This document shows positions 1 to 11,770 of a stretch of 64,000 nt of DNA, piece by piece. Origin of the DNA: Pomacea canaliculata (taxonomy: Eukaryota; Mollusca; Gastropoda; Architaenioglossa; Ampullariidae); NCBI RefSeq assembly GCF_003073045.1, contig NC_037590.1:8761042-8825041 (forward strand). The letters are read 5' to 3'. Position numbers and translations under genes: made by a program. The notes under the pieces are model-generated. The model was not told the DNA's origin. It worked only from the letters and a program-made list of their open reading frames with translations, and ran no database searches. Every line of letters starts with the position of its first letter. Position 1 is the stretch's first letter.

Positions 1-607
1 AAGCTCTGTCCTTCACTCAATCCACATACTTTTTTAAAACAAAACCGAGGTGTCCATCCCCAACTCTCCCACAGTGCCAGAAAAGCTATGGTGGCTTTGC
101 TGTGAAAGGAACTTTTCAGCTTATGCACGGTTCCTGATAAACGTTTAAGCTCATTTTAACTAAAGTCCTGTTATAGGGTTTGCGATCGTGTTATGTGCAT
201 GCACAGCATTTTTTTTTCATTATTGGCAGGATTATTGAAATTTTATTTGACTTTGAAGAACGTGTCTGTAATTTAGCCTTATCACAGTGCATGTCTGCTG
301 GTGCGCAAGGGGGGAAATCCCCAGACTGGAGGAAACTGTCTCGCTCCTGTCACGTAGAAAATTATTCCCGCAGTGGCTCTGTCGCAAGAGAACATACTTA
401 ATTACCGTGTCTGATAATTAATTTACTTGTTGGATGATGAGCCAGCAGTTTGTGTCCCGAACAAACGCCTTTTGGTGGTACGATTTTTGCCACGCAGGTA
501 TGCATGTGGCACTCAACACTTGACATGTTTAGTAATTACATGTGTCACTCTTATGTCACAAATTGAAATATTTCTGTATTCGCGAATGGTATGTAGCTTT
601 TTCGTTC

Positions 608-637
608 GTGTGTGTGTGTGTGCGTGTGTGTGTGTGT
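608..637. repeat. (GT)n microsatellite
   Basis: A run of GT dinucleotides broken once by GC. It generates artificial Cys/Val-rich open frames in this area, which should not be taken as genes. Confidence 0.9.
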
Positions 638-1304
638 CATTGCGTGCCTGCGCTCGCTAGCTTGCGCGCCTGCTAGTGGCTTAAAATTGGGTAAATTTTT
701 TTTTCACAAAACGAATTACTTCAGTAATTACAGTCTGGGACAGGCAAATACGTATTTCATGGGGACCTTTTGGAGTAATTTCGCCTTTGGTCTGGGAGTG
801 GCAGTATGTCTTCGCCGGACTGCAGCGTCGAGGGGGCGCCGGAAGCGCCAGGAGAAAGAAGTCTGTGCCAGAAACACAGATGGCGCTCAGTCTAGCACTG
901 TTGTTACGGCGGTTGAATGGACCCCAATCGCCCACTTTTCTGCTAGCATACTCCGAACATAGCAAATGACCAAAGGCATAATATACGGGTCTAAGAAAAA
1001 TGGCAGGTCCAAAAACATGTACTGACTAGCCAATATTTCGGTTCACGGACATAATATCCCGTTGTACCCTCTTGATTGCCAAGTCACTGGAACAATTGGG
1101 CGTTTCAGGCAATGACTTTTTTTTTTCTTTTGCCCACCCGCTTGTGCTAAGCATACGCAGAACATATTCCGAACTATGTCCGTTTTGACTGTTCAATTAT
1201 TCTTCCCAAAATACAAACTCCAGTCCAGCTCTAACCTTAATCATAACCCAAACTCCGAAGCTAACTTATGCAGTTATCCTGAATGCACAATTGGTGAGTT
1301 TACT

Positions 1305-1371
1305 AGATGATGATGACGATGATGAGGTTGGATGATGATGATGATGATGATTATGATTATGATTATTATTA
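1305..1371. repeat. (GAT)n microsatellite
   Basis: GAT/GAC triplets grading into GATTAT repeats. On the minus strand it reads as a poly-Ile/His stretch, which explains the Ile-rich frame covering it. Confidence 0.9.
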
Positions 1372-3059
1372 AAAGAAGGTGTGATTTATATAAAGCGTAA
1401 TCACGCTCATGAGGGAGCATGCTCTTAGTGCTTAAGACATGTAGGAGACATGGACAGAATGCGAAGAAGGGAAGGAGAAACAAGACAAGTAATAAAAGAT
1501 AACCATAAAAGACGCAAAGAGGAATCAGAGAACAAACAATAAGGATTGAGAATGTCTTGAATATGCAGAGACAAACGATCAGGAGGACTAGTCACACGTA
1601 TTTACAACGACGTTGATTGGTGTAGAGAGTAATGCTAGTCTCTCTTACACACACACACATGCCAAAAACAAGCAAGGCACACAAAAATATGGCCAGTTAA
1701 AATTCACGGCTTCAGCACTGAAAACCACTCCCTTGTCACTGCACTTTAGTGACTCCACCAAAACCCATAATTTGAACTGCATCAGATCAGACACTGGGAA
1801 AGGACGCAATGAAGGACCTTCTGTGTGGGCGTGGTTCTCGTCATTTCCGGGCAGCTGCTTGTCGCATCCTCTCAGGATGCTGCATTGCATGTGTACAAGC
1901 TCAGAAAAGCTGATAGTTTGATGGAAAACATCAACAACTAAACCAATGTGTCTAATGTCACCGATGAAGAAGACCAGATGTTATCGCAAACGGTCATTAA
2001 CCGAATCCTAGTCCATGACCTTCTGAAGATTGTGGGTTAATCTGCTTCGACACGACGCAGGCGCACTCGGAGTGCATTGCCCTCAACAGTGAACGACGGC
2101 AACCCCTTCAGCATGACTGCTACACGAGAAAAGTTTATTTACAAACTACATTGTAGACGAGGAAGCTATACATCCTCCGCTTTCCTACAGATGTCAGAGC
2201 TGGAATGGAATTTCGAAAGATTTTGCTCGCCGCACACTGGAAGAGAGAGAGGAGCTGCCTGTTGATGCGTGGGCAGGTGGTTGGCTGTTGTAACCTTATC
2301 CCTACCTTCGACTGTATCATGGAAAGCCAATATAGATGCATAAACTAATTGCGACAGAGAGGGTGTAACAGTCAGTAAAGAGAGAGGGGTGGGTGGGGAG
2401 GGAGGAAGATTAAAGTCGAAGGATGGATGAATGAATACGTGGATGGAGGGGTGGGCAGGCAGAAATGCAGCAATTAGGTGGAGAGGCAGCCACGATGCCG
2501 ACATCCCTTAGGGACATTAAGGACTCTAATTAAGCACGCATGTTTGCCAGTTATGTGCACGAAGAAAATTTCCAGAGAATACTTTTATTAGGAAAGCAGT
2601 TAATCCAAGTCTGCTTCTAAGAGATGTTGAACGCGCTGCCCTCGACTGGATAACCTCCACGTGAACTATAAAAGGACGGGAGACCAGAGTTTGTTAGGTT
2701 CATATGGGTGTTGTTTTCCAGATAATAATCTCACTTGAACAGCGTGGGTTGGTTGGGTGGTTGGTTCGTTGGATGGGTGGGTGGTTGGTTGAGCTGTCTG
2801 CATCTGATATTTCCATGTGCATGAACTTTATGAGCACAGGATATTATTTAATGAACTGTATTAAGATATGATTACAGAAAGGTCTGTACTAATATATCCA
2901 ACGCGAACTATATGAGGGCAATATAACCCTATGTGAGCTGTATGAGGACTTGATGTCAGAGTCTGTGTATGCATATCTATCTACATATATCCGTGTATAT
3001 GTCTTTGTAAGCATGTATACATGTATCCATGCATCACGGGTATGTATATGTCTATCCAT

Positions 3060-3150
3060 GCATGCCTATGTATGCATGTCTACGGGGTTGAATGCCTATG
3101 TATGCATGTCTACGGGGTTGAATGTCTATGTATGGATGTTTTAACGGGGT
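3060..3150. repeat. Short tandem repeat, about 34-bp unit
   Basis: Two nearly perfect head-to-tail copies of a unit containing ATGCCTATGTATGCATGTC followed by TACGGGGTTGAA, then a third, diverged copy. The surroundings are rich in CATG/TATG words. No coding function is supported. Confidence 0.85.
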
Positions 3151-3435
3151 ATATACCTGTCTTTCTATGCATGTTTGTGTATGGATGCTGCACAAGACGG
3201 ACGCGATTGGTGTCTGGAGTCCACTCGAGTTCGACTGGTTGGGTCACAGGACATGAACCCGCCATTGGAAATCCAATTGTGTCAAGACGTCGAGCATTGT
3301 TTCCTGCTCAGTGATAAATCAGATATCAGTTTGGATTCAGTCGTCACGTGCCCAGTGGAATATCAGCAAGCATGAGTGACCAACTGTTTGAACGTGACAT
3401 AGGTAAGTCATGAGGCTGCAAGTTAAAGATCTATT

Positions 3436-3745
3436 AGTTTAGTTAGTTTACTCCTAGAGGAGCATAGGGCCGCAACAACACCTTGCCATCGGACCTGGTT
3501 GTGGACAGCACCCACTCTGTTTGGCCCAGGTGGTTCTGATGTCCTTTGCCTCGCTCTCTACTGTTCTTTTCCAAGTCTGCTTTGGTCTCCCAACTCTCCT
3601 CTTCCTCCGAGGATTCCATTCAAGTGCCTGCTGTTTTTGATTCTCGTCACTTCGGTCTTCTTTCTGTTGACCTTTAAGCCAGTCTTCTCTGCTTTCTCTC
3701 CTAGTTTACTCTGTTTGGTTTGTACATGCTGTTGCCGATGAGATA
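3436..3745 (-). mobile_element. Decayed LINE, 3' end (RT C-terminal region)
   Basis: Read on the minus strand, the first part gives a piece like EKTGLKVNRKKTEVTRI, the segment that follows the YADD box in many LINE reverse transcriptases. After an apparent internal deletion comes a piece like NPRRKRRVGRPKQTWKRTVE, then VRWQGVVAALCSS, the typical C-terminus of RTE/Nimb-like LINE ORF2. The end reads TAAACTAACTAAACTAA. It is truncated and has stops. Family level is inference; that it is LINE-derived is fairly clear. Confidence 0.65.
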
Positions 3746-3759
3746 GGAGACTGTCATAT

Positions 3760-5589
3760 GCATTGTTGTTATTTGTTATTTAAAATTCTATTTAATTTTT
3801 CTAAATTTAACTTCTGCCAACGTGCCATCTCTCTGTTTCGGGTGCCGATCTCGGGCACACCCCAGGCACGCTCACAGCCACCACATTCAGAGGTCACTCA
3901 TCCACCCAGGCGACCGACGATGCCAATCGGTTCTCGGTGAAAAAAGCACACACGTGTAGACAATACAAGACAAAAGTGTATTTAAACGAGTTAATTAAAA
4001 AAGGATAAGGATACAATAAAGATGAAATGAGAGAAGAACAGAAATAAAACACACACACAGCATCATACCACACTTAGCAATGTAAATGCAAATCCGACAT
4101 CAAACCTACTCTTTTTCTATTAACGCGCCCCATGCGCCCGTAAATGTTTTCTCTCCTCCCTCTCGACTCCTACCCGTTAAACTGATAAGCTGCTGCTGGA
4201 GTTGCTCTAAACAGTTCCTCTCAAATTGCAAATATGAGAGAGACCCGACAAGGCTTGAACAGGTGTTTGGGGAAAAATGTACCCAGCCTCCCTCAGCCTG
4301 TCCACCACTTGGGGCTCAGTCTCACACGGTCAATGTCCGTCTCAGGCTCGAGCAGTGTCCAGCATCGCTCCTCCTCCAATGGCGATAACGGACACTGACC
4401 ACCTCGCAACAGCACGGAAGATGTACGAGATTCCACTGAAACAAAACGATTCGAGTCCTTAAGCGATCAAGCCTACAAAAATCATAGAAAATATAATTAA
4501 AAAATTCCTTTACTATGGTGTCTCGTTCTTCTTTCCCTCTTCCCTGCTTTGTTCTCTTGCAGAACCTCTCATAACTTCACTAAAATGGGGTAGGGGTAGG
4601 GGGCATCTACCTAAAGGTACTACTACCTGAACCTGATTTCTCCCGCATTCTCCCTATCTCCTTTATGTTCATAACAAATTTGTAAAAAAAAAAATAAAAC
4701 CCAAAAAAAATTCTAAAATAGAAAAACATAATACATAAGCATAAATCTTTTTTCTACCTTAAACTATCCGACAGAAACTTAAACCCGTTTCACTTACACC
4801 CACATACTGACCTGAACAGCTATCATCATCCAAAGCAACAGTAGAAGGAATTTTCCTTTCTCGTTCACTCATACAGTTTGTGTCGCGCCCACGGTCTGTC
4901 ACTCACAGAACGAGCATCAGCAGCTACCCGCATGGATTCCACCCAACCTCTTGCACAGGGTGTGGAGACCAGCCAACACTGATACACTGCAGTTAGGTGC
5001 ACCCGCTACTTGCACTAGAATAGCGCTGAATGTAGACTTGGAGCATGAAATTATTTCCAGCCACCCTAGGTACAGTATTGGAGCATGCAATCGCCTGGCA
5101 AATCATTTCCAGCCACCCTGGGTACGGTATTGATTTCTACGGCACCAAAAACTCTTTTTTTCTGACGCCTGCTTTCCTAGTCCGTCTAAACTACAAACCA
5201 CTGTGTCTGGAACATTCCTGTCTCTCTGACAATGGCACTACTGAGCTGAGCACCAATTGTCTCAAGGCAAGAATCATCCGACACTCGCATTTTGCTATAC
5301 CCTCCAACTCGACAAAACAACCCACATTGCCAGACTGACCTTTAGCGAGTCGGGATTAGATTCTGCCAATAAAATTCTGTCACATAAACCTCCAGGTACT
5401 CCAACCATTAAAGTTAGTAGACAAAGCAAATACTCACGTGAGCTACCTAATTCTTTTTTTTTTTTTCAAGTACTGCACTATCTGGTCCTCTTCTTCATTT
5501 TCTCATCCCTTAATTGGAACCTCTGGTACTAATCCTAGGGGAGACAGGACTGGACACAGCAGAGGTAAGCTCACGCTAGTGGGGCCGGA
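3760..5589. other. Intergenic, repeats of unknown kind
   Basis: No recognisable protein. The area 3840-4460 looks like repeat-derived DNA because of its base composition and disconnected open frames, but I could not name a family. A (CA)n run lies near 4050. A local direct duplication at 5041-5132 is listed separately. Confidence 0.4.
5041..5132. repeat. Local direct duplication, 40/52 bp
   Basis: Two adjacent copies starting GAGCATG and ending ATTTCCAGCCACCCT-(A/G)GGTAC-(A/G)GTATTG. The second copy carries about 12 extra bases. It is a recent local duplication with a few substitutions and no evident function. Confidence 0.85.
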
Positions 5590-6130
5590 CATGGGTCTGC
5601 GTGAGAAGGTCCCCCACGGTCCCCCATGGTCCCCCATACTTGCCACGGCGTTGACTGCATTCAAAGTACCCTTAAAGAACTGTCTTTGGCAAGGTTAAAT
5701 GTCAGCCGACATGACCGAACCACACCACTCCTGGCAACCTACCAAGCAGGTGACTGAGTGGCGGACAAAGGCGTTCGTCTTCTGCTTCCTGTAGGAGACC
5801 TGAGGGAGTTTCTTGAACCACTTCATTTCGAAAGCTTGGATCCATTGCTCCGACAAGATCCACTTCTCGCATCCATACAGCAGGATTGGCACAACGAGAA
5901 ACTTTTAAAACCTACATTTGATGCAGAAGCTGGCACTTTTGCTGTCCCAGACCTTGATGACCCTGGCCATCACCGCTCCTGTTGCCGTGATCCCGAGACG
6001 GACGTCCTTAGAAATGGTCGCGCTCAGGTACCTAAAAGACTACACCTCCTTCAATTGTACCCTGTTCACCCGAGTCTCTTTGCCTAGCCCTGAATTTGAC
6101 CCATCCATCGTTCTAATCCTGAACAGCACA
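5590..6130 (-). mobile_element. Decayed LINE, RT C-terminal region
   Basis: On the minus strand, in shifting frames, the segment reads like FRYLSATISKD, then VMARVIKVWDSKSAS, then VPILLYGCEKWI, QAFEMKWFKKL, SYRKQKTNAFVRHSV, and finally KTVL and ECSQRRGKYGG. These blocks appear in the order found at the C-terminus of RTE/Nimb-type LINE reverse transcriptases (the YGCETW, IQAFE and KTN blocks are the landmarks). Stops and frameshifts show it is dead. The same family is seen at 27940-28265, 42475-42635 and 44400-44475. Confidence 0.75.
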
Positions 6131-7205
6131 CTCTATAAAAAGCCTGGGGAACGAGACGCTATCCCTAACTACCTCTAAACGATAGGCTGTGACACACATT
6201 ACCCTCGGTAATGTTTCTAACACCAGCTTACTACCTGCCAGGTCACGGTCGTGATTGTGTTCTAGGATTGTGATACCTGGTGTGTCCCTGCTTTAGTAAT
6301 CCCCTCACAGCCCCACTGCCTCACACCGACTGCCTTATCGTATTGCCGATCACCTTATCTCTATCTGGGTGACATGCTGAAGATGTCTCGGCTTGAGTAG
6401 TCGTAGTCACGTAATCCGTGTGACATGAGGTTTTCTCTTGCCCAGTCTCTGTCATCACACTGACTCCATCGGTCGAGGGGCGTTGGGGGAGTTGTTCTGC
6501 TTGAAATGCTGCTGCCAACTGACTAGCGCTTGACAAAATGTGATTTGTCAAGCGACTTTTGTGATTACCTATAGGCTCTTATTTGAATGTCTGATTACTG
6601 TGGCTATCAGTATTGTGTCTAATGGCGTCTCTCTATCTCTCTCTCACACACACGCGCACACGCACACTCCTCTCTCTGCATCACATTCATTTTGCTAACC
6701 TTTCATAAACTGAGTACCTATTCGTGTGCTGGACAGTCTTATTAATGTTTCAAAATTTCGTGATCTCTGGGCGCATGCCTGGGTTAGGAACAACAAATCA
6801 CTAAGGCATGTCCATGTCTTTCTGTGTTCAGTGTTCATTATAATATATCTGTGCAGACCCTTGTTTACGTCGTCGCAAAAAAAGAAAAATCGTTTTTGTA
6901 TTTATTTCTCGCGCTCTTGTGGCCGCATGATGTGAGTTATGAAAGACGATGTATCCAACTCCCATGTCCTGGTGTATAGCAATGAGGATTCTTCCCAGAG
7001 ATCGATGGAATATCCATCAATCGCCACCCGATGTGCTGGGTCCTCGTCTAATGTGAAGGTTGGCTCCTTCTGTATTTATGGCTGCTGGTCAGTTAACCGG
7101 CGCTAAAGTTATCTGGCGTTTGTCGGGAACTGTTGAATGCTAACCAACGGTTAAGCTATCGGCGGATTTGTGTCCAAGAAACTATGTTGGGCTACTAAAC
7201 TGACG
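6131..7205. other. Intergenic, no gene seen
   Basis: Short unconnected open frames only. A CT/CA-rich simple repeat covers about 6628-6675. Nothing else could be supported. Confidence 0.45.
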
Positions 7206-7263
7206 ATTATTTATTTATTTTAGAATCCCTTTCTGTGGCATTGAGTCCATACTAACGCTGCAG
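7206..7263. repeat. Dispersed repeat, copy 1
   Basis: TTATTTATTT followed by a block like GA(A/G)(T/C)CCCTTTCTGTG and ending TACTAACGCTGCAG. A second copy lies at 9148-9194 in the same orientation. It is probably a fragment of an unnamed interspersed repeat. Confidence 0.6.
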
Positions 7264-9147
7264 AAAAGTGGATGAGGATATCACAGGTTTCACACAATCA
7301 CACAGGATATCACACAATTTCACAGGTCATGCGAACATGTGAAAGTAGCGACGGCTAATGAAGTAATAAAAAGAGAGAAGGGTGCGCGGAAATTAATTTT
7401 CCAACGTAGTCAGGTGATCATATTTCTTGAGTGTATTGTCCAAAATTAAAAAGAAATACAATGCGAAGCATTTGATAGTACTACTAAGCCCTTTGATGGC
7501 GGCATGAATTTCATGAGCAGGCTTAATTGTGTCACAGCGCTGATAGTCATTGACTGTCTGCTGGTTCACACTAAGTAGTTCAGCATCTTGAAAACTGCGC
7601 GTGGCACACACCCTCAATGAGAAGAGCACGTGTAGCGTTTGGGGTAGGGTGTACCACGCGGTTAGAATTAATAATTTGACCTGGAATATAGTATCTGTGA
7701 GGCTGAGGGTGTACGTGGTGTCTGGATTAATCCAAATTTGTAGAACGGTTCAACGTGTATAATTTTTCAAAAAAGATTAATCCAATCGTGAAAAGATTTT
7801 TTTTTTCTCTGTCTATTAATTCGCATTAGTCTTGTTCTAAGCAAAATAAGCGCCGCCACCTTATAAATATAACCGTAGGTTTGGGTACTTAACGGAAGCG
7901 GACACCACCCTAGTGACGGTTATGCCGTCGGTTGGCGCTAATCTGAGCTCATACATGGACCTATGAATACCCTGTCTTCCCCAACAAACCGACTTTTATT
8001 GCACGTAAGTGCATGGTTCACCGACTTCATGCCAAGCATACTGCATCTTCTCCCTGACCTTCACTTGACATCATTTTTGCTGTGGCCCTGAAGCACACCC
8101 AAGCAGTTGACTGTACGTGTACCACACCTGTCACGTGATCCCAGTTTTTGTAGTGACGGTGAGCCCCCCACCATGTATACCCCACTAGGCACGGCACCGA
8201 GTAGTAGTCAAATCGATGGGCAGACTGTTTGTCATGGCGGTATGAGATGGGGTGTAGGGAGGGACGGCTTTCGGGTGGGGGGCTTCGCTGGGTACGGGTG
8301 TACTTTATCAGGTTGAATGGATCGACAGAATGCGAACAGTACAAGAACGCGGACCCGGGTGTAGCCTCCCTTTCTGTGTCGGGTGGCGACAAAAACTCTG
8401 GTCTGGTCAAAAGCCAAGTGATTGCTTGGTATGTGGTATGTAGGTTTAGCAGACATGTCGAGAAAGATATGTGATTTGCGGGTGTAATGATGGAGTGGTG
8501 AACATTCGCTGTTGTTAATACCCCCACATACATGTCATTTCTTGTCTTCAGCCTTCCTTCATACCTCCAACAAACTAAATCCAATCTATATCAGTTTAAA
8601 GCAGGACTTCTAAAACACATATTTCAAAACCTTTGCTTGCAGAGACCCTCCATTACTATCAGCGAAAAATGTACATGAACCATGCTACTTATTCATTAGA
8701 CAAAAATTCCTATTAAATTAGACAACCCAGATCTTCATACATATTCTCATTTTCCCTCTTTAATTCATGTTTTAGAGTTCAACAGTGTTTCAATTTCCTT
8801 TCCTTAGCTCGAGAGCTAAATGTAAAGCAAAAAGCATAACTTTGCTTATTCTGTTACCCTCGTAAATAAAGATTTGTCATCAATGGAAATCACACACATG
8901 AATAGCTGTAGAGTATATGTGGCAAGTTTCTCAATATTCCACGGCTGTACCGCAGCCAAAGATGAAAGTCTACAACCAGGATGATTGATCACCTGAGAGA
9001 TGACCGTTACACCACACTCACAAACTTAAACAAAAAAACCCAAAAAAAAAAAAAGCGGCAAAGTGATAGCATGGAAATCAGACTGCATATGACAGCTTTA
9101 TTTCCATGTGCTTTCTAGTGCACATCAACAAAATCCTGTCCACTCCC
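7264..9147. other. Intergenic with one unassigned 185-codon open frame
   Basis: The longest open frame in the first 17 kb lies here on the minus strand (8027-8584). Its predicted protein is rich in His, Ser, Thr and Pro, has no membrane segment or motif I recognise, and overlaps open frames in other phases, as expected by chance in a G+C richer stretch. I do not call it a gene. An imperfect ACACAATCACACAGG repeat lies near 7285-7330. Confidence 0.4.
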
Positions 9148-9194
9148 TTATTTATTTATTTCGAGCCCCTTTCTGTGTGATTACTAACGCTGCA
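9148..9194. repeat. Dispersed repeat, copy 2
   Basis: It shares the TTTATTTATTT, CCCTTTCTGTG and TACTAACGCTGCAG blocks with 7206-7263. Spacing differs by a few bases. Confidence 0.6.
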
Positions 9195-9900
9195 GTGGAA
9201 TACATTTTTACTTTATCACAAAAGCACATTTACAACATCCCATGCCAAGAGGTCGATGATGATCGGGCATATCAAGATAAGGTGATGACATCCTCATTGG
9301 CAGGACCAAGGATGGACACTTACCCAAGCCACAGCATCTTCTGGCTGTCTCGAACCCTCGCAACTTTTCAACGCGCCCTTGCGGCCTGCTCAAGGCGCGA
9401 TAGCAGTCAACAAGATGCTGAGACGATGAAGCCAGTTTTATTTCTGGATGCAACTTTTTTTTTTTTTTTTTAGCAAGACAAGATGCAGAAGCAGGAACAT
9501 GTGGGCCATAGGTTAGTTGCACATGTCTCTAAAACTTCAAACTGTTCTAAAGAAGCAAATTTAGAAACGCTTTTCAAACACAGCTTTTCTGCCATAAATG
9601 CATCTCACAAACGCAAATTTGTGCTGACTGGAACGAAAGTCTGGCTTTAACGGTTTTATACCTTATTTAAAAACAATTTTAGTTTTAAATAGTGTGTTGT
9701 GCACTGTGTTTCTTTACAACTGCATGATAACCTAAATAGATTTAAGGCATGAAAGTGTTTAAAATTAGAAATGTGTTCACTGCTCGGTTTCAGAATGTAA
9801 TTACTTTCAGAGCTGATATATACTTAAAATCTCAATGTGCCTAGCGCACTAAAAGATTTTTTGAGAATGAAAAGATAATAATCACCATTATTTTCATTTT

Positions 9901-10250
9901 AAAGACCAACCTGAATGGTATGCGGGTTGTTTTGTTTTTTTTCTCCCAGACATCGGTAGAAGTAACCGATATAAAACTAACCTGTAAATTTCAGTCTCCA
10001 AAACCCATCCGTTAATTAATTATCCGCTACGATTTGCACCTGCAATCAATGAGCGCCGGTAACAGTGTAATGTCTCGTTAGTGCACCATTCACAAGGTTG
10101 CCAGTGGTTCTGAAAAACTGTTACTTTAGCATGAGAACTGCAGACTTTAACCGTCCGAATAGTCGAAACGGAAATTTACAGGTTACGTTTATATTTCCTA
10201 TATCTACAGCTATCTGAAAAAAAAAACCCAAACCATTCAGGTTAGTCTTT
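9901..10250. repeat. Long inverted repeat (foldback), possible MITE
   Basis: The left arm, 9901-9992, begins AAAGACCAACCTGAATGGT and ends CCTGTAAATTTC. The right arm, 10171-10250, is its reverse complement with scattered mismatches and small indels (GAAATTTACAGGTTA ... ACCATTCAGGTTAGTCTTT). The spacer is about 178 bp. The structure is that of a foldback element or non-autonomous DNA transposon. I saw no convincing target-site duplication, so the family is open. A word resembling a hAT end (CAGTGGTTCTGAAAAACT, 10102-10119) lies in the spacer. Confidence 0.75.
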
Positions 10251-10859
10251 AACAAACGTACAGTGAGAGTACGTATTTTCGACCAATATGTTATGATGCT
10301 TTGCACGAGACTTGCACGAGAGAGTTCGCATGCACGCAACTTTGCGCATATTACGTCAATAGGCAACGTTTTCACTCAGAGCACGCGCCGCAAGACAGAA
10401 GCATCCTGGCAAAACCTTGCTTCCACTCAAGCACCCAAAGGTCAGGCAAAAAGTGGGGTGCATCTGAAGGTCAAAGATACGTTACATTCTATAAGCGCTT
10501 TATTGTGGTGAGGCTTTTCGCGGGTGGTGTGCTCGACTACCTTAATTGTCTACCTGGCTGTGACCACACTTATAGCCTGCAAGGATTAGTTCCATGGGCG
10601 TAATACTGATTGGCATTTGAATGCAGATAAGCATGTATAGGGCTTATATGTCCCATTGTGTTGTTTAGCTTTGTTTATGATCTGGCAATGGTTTAGCATC
10701 ATTAAGTTTGATGAGTGTCAAGTTTTGGAGACTGTTGTCAGATCAGAGATACTGTTTAACATTTTGTAGATAATAGATGAAAAGAAGATATGAGCCCGGT
10801 TTCAGAATCTAATGATCTTCATTGTTAAGAGGTCTTAAGGGATGTCACCTCTTCACCAG

Positions 10860-11770
10860 AAGAGGGCAGGACATAGATATTTATTTTAATCAGGCTTTTC
10901 TGTCCCACATGAGAAACTGTTAGTAAATCATTGTATGTGTAGTTTGAGATGGTTGAATTTGTTGGATCAGAAGCGCTTTAATAGGACCTGTTAGAGTGGG
11001 ATCTGCAAACTCAGGTAAAGCTTAGGTTTTGAGGAATTCCTCAGGTATTTTAGGTCCAATATTCACTGTTTATCAATGACCTACCAGATAACACTGTCTA
11101 GTACATATGCATGGTGTTTGCAAATGATGTAAGATATATATAGATAAATGATGTAAGATATAGCAATGATTCAAAGTGATATATGCATGATACAGGCATG
11201 GTGTGAAAAACTGAAACTATTTTTTAATATATCAAAGTGGTGTTATGCATGTGGGTAAAGATAATCCAATATGCAAGCATAAAAATAAGATTCGCACAAT
11301 AAAGACCTATGATGAAAAGAAGGAAGCCACTTCTGTTTGCCAAATGTCATTTGATCCTCATAATCAACGAGTGATCAGTAAGGCAAGCCAATTGGCATTA
11401 GAAGAATTTTTGTAATTTGAATTTAAAATTGTATGGGGCACTTTGCATCAACATACAGTGACTCTCGTAAAGGAAGAAGGATCAGAAGTGACCTAATTAT
11501 GATGTTCCAGATATTTCATGAATCTAATGATGTTGATGTGAATATATTTTTTTGCTTACTACAAACTATTACTGGAAATTTAGGAAAAGTTTCATCAAAC
11601 AGTGTAATACCACTAAACACAAATTTTATTTTTCACAAAGAGTTGTTGCAAATCAGAACAAACTTCTGACTAAGATTAAATTTGAACCAAATTTGAATAG
11701 CTTCCAGAACTCTCTAGGTAACATTCCAAAATTTATAGATTTTTTATGACTTTGATAATGATTATACATG
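10860..11770 (+). mobile_element. Decayed LINE (CR1/Jockey-like), RT to C-terminus
   Basis: In shifting plus-strand frames, blocks appear in the order expected of a CR1/Jockey-type reverse transcriptase. First comes DIDIYFNQAF (the [I/V]Y.D[F/L].KAF block) and CWIRSALIGPVRVGSANSG (the NWI..FL..R.QRV block). Then follow LGPIF with INDLPDN, MVFANDVR (the FADD catalytic box, with N for the first D), and a QAWCEK-like segment. The end is the C-terminal RRIRSDLIMMFQIFH, HKEL and NSFQNSLG blocks. Several stops and frameshifts are present, so it is a fossil. Strong AT bias matches its surroundings and suggests age. Confidence 0.75.

Larger units (their letters stand above)
1..3435. other. Gene-free 5' stretch with simple repeats
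   Basis: No coding region with recognisable homology was seen on either strand. The short open frames here have low-complexity or repeat-driven compositions. The stretch holds a (GT)n run, a (GAT)n run, GGTTGGGTGG-type repeats near 2745-2795, a CATG/TATG-rich zone near 2950-3150 and a short direct repeat, listed separately where clear. A G+C richer patch around 790-960 has no assigned identity. Confidence 0.5.

Noticed and set aside
3840-4460. Possible end of a retroelement
   Set aside because: The sequence has a repeat-like look, but no terminal repeats, primer site or protein blocks were seen, so no element is claimed.
7259-7330. CRISPR-like short repeats (ACACAATCACACAGG)
   Set aside because: The repeats are short, irregular and without unique spacers, and the DNA is animal. 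Simple low-complexity sequence explains them.
8027-8584. 185-codon minus-strand open frame
   Set aside because: No recognisable domain, no supporting splice structure, and overlapping frames of similar quality on the other strand. Composition bias explains it.
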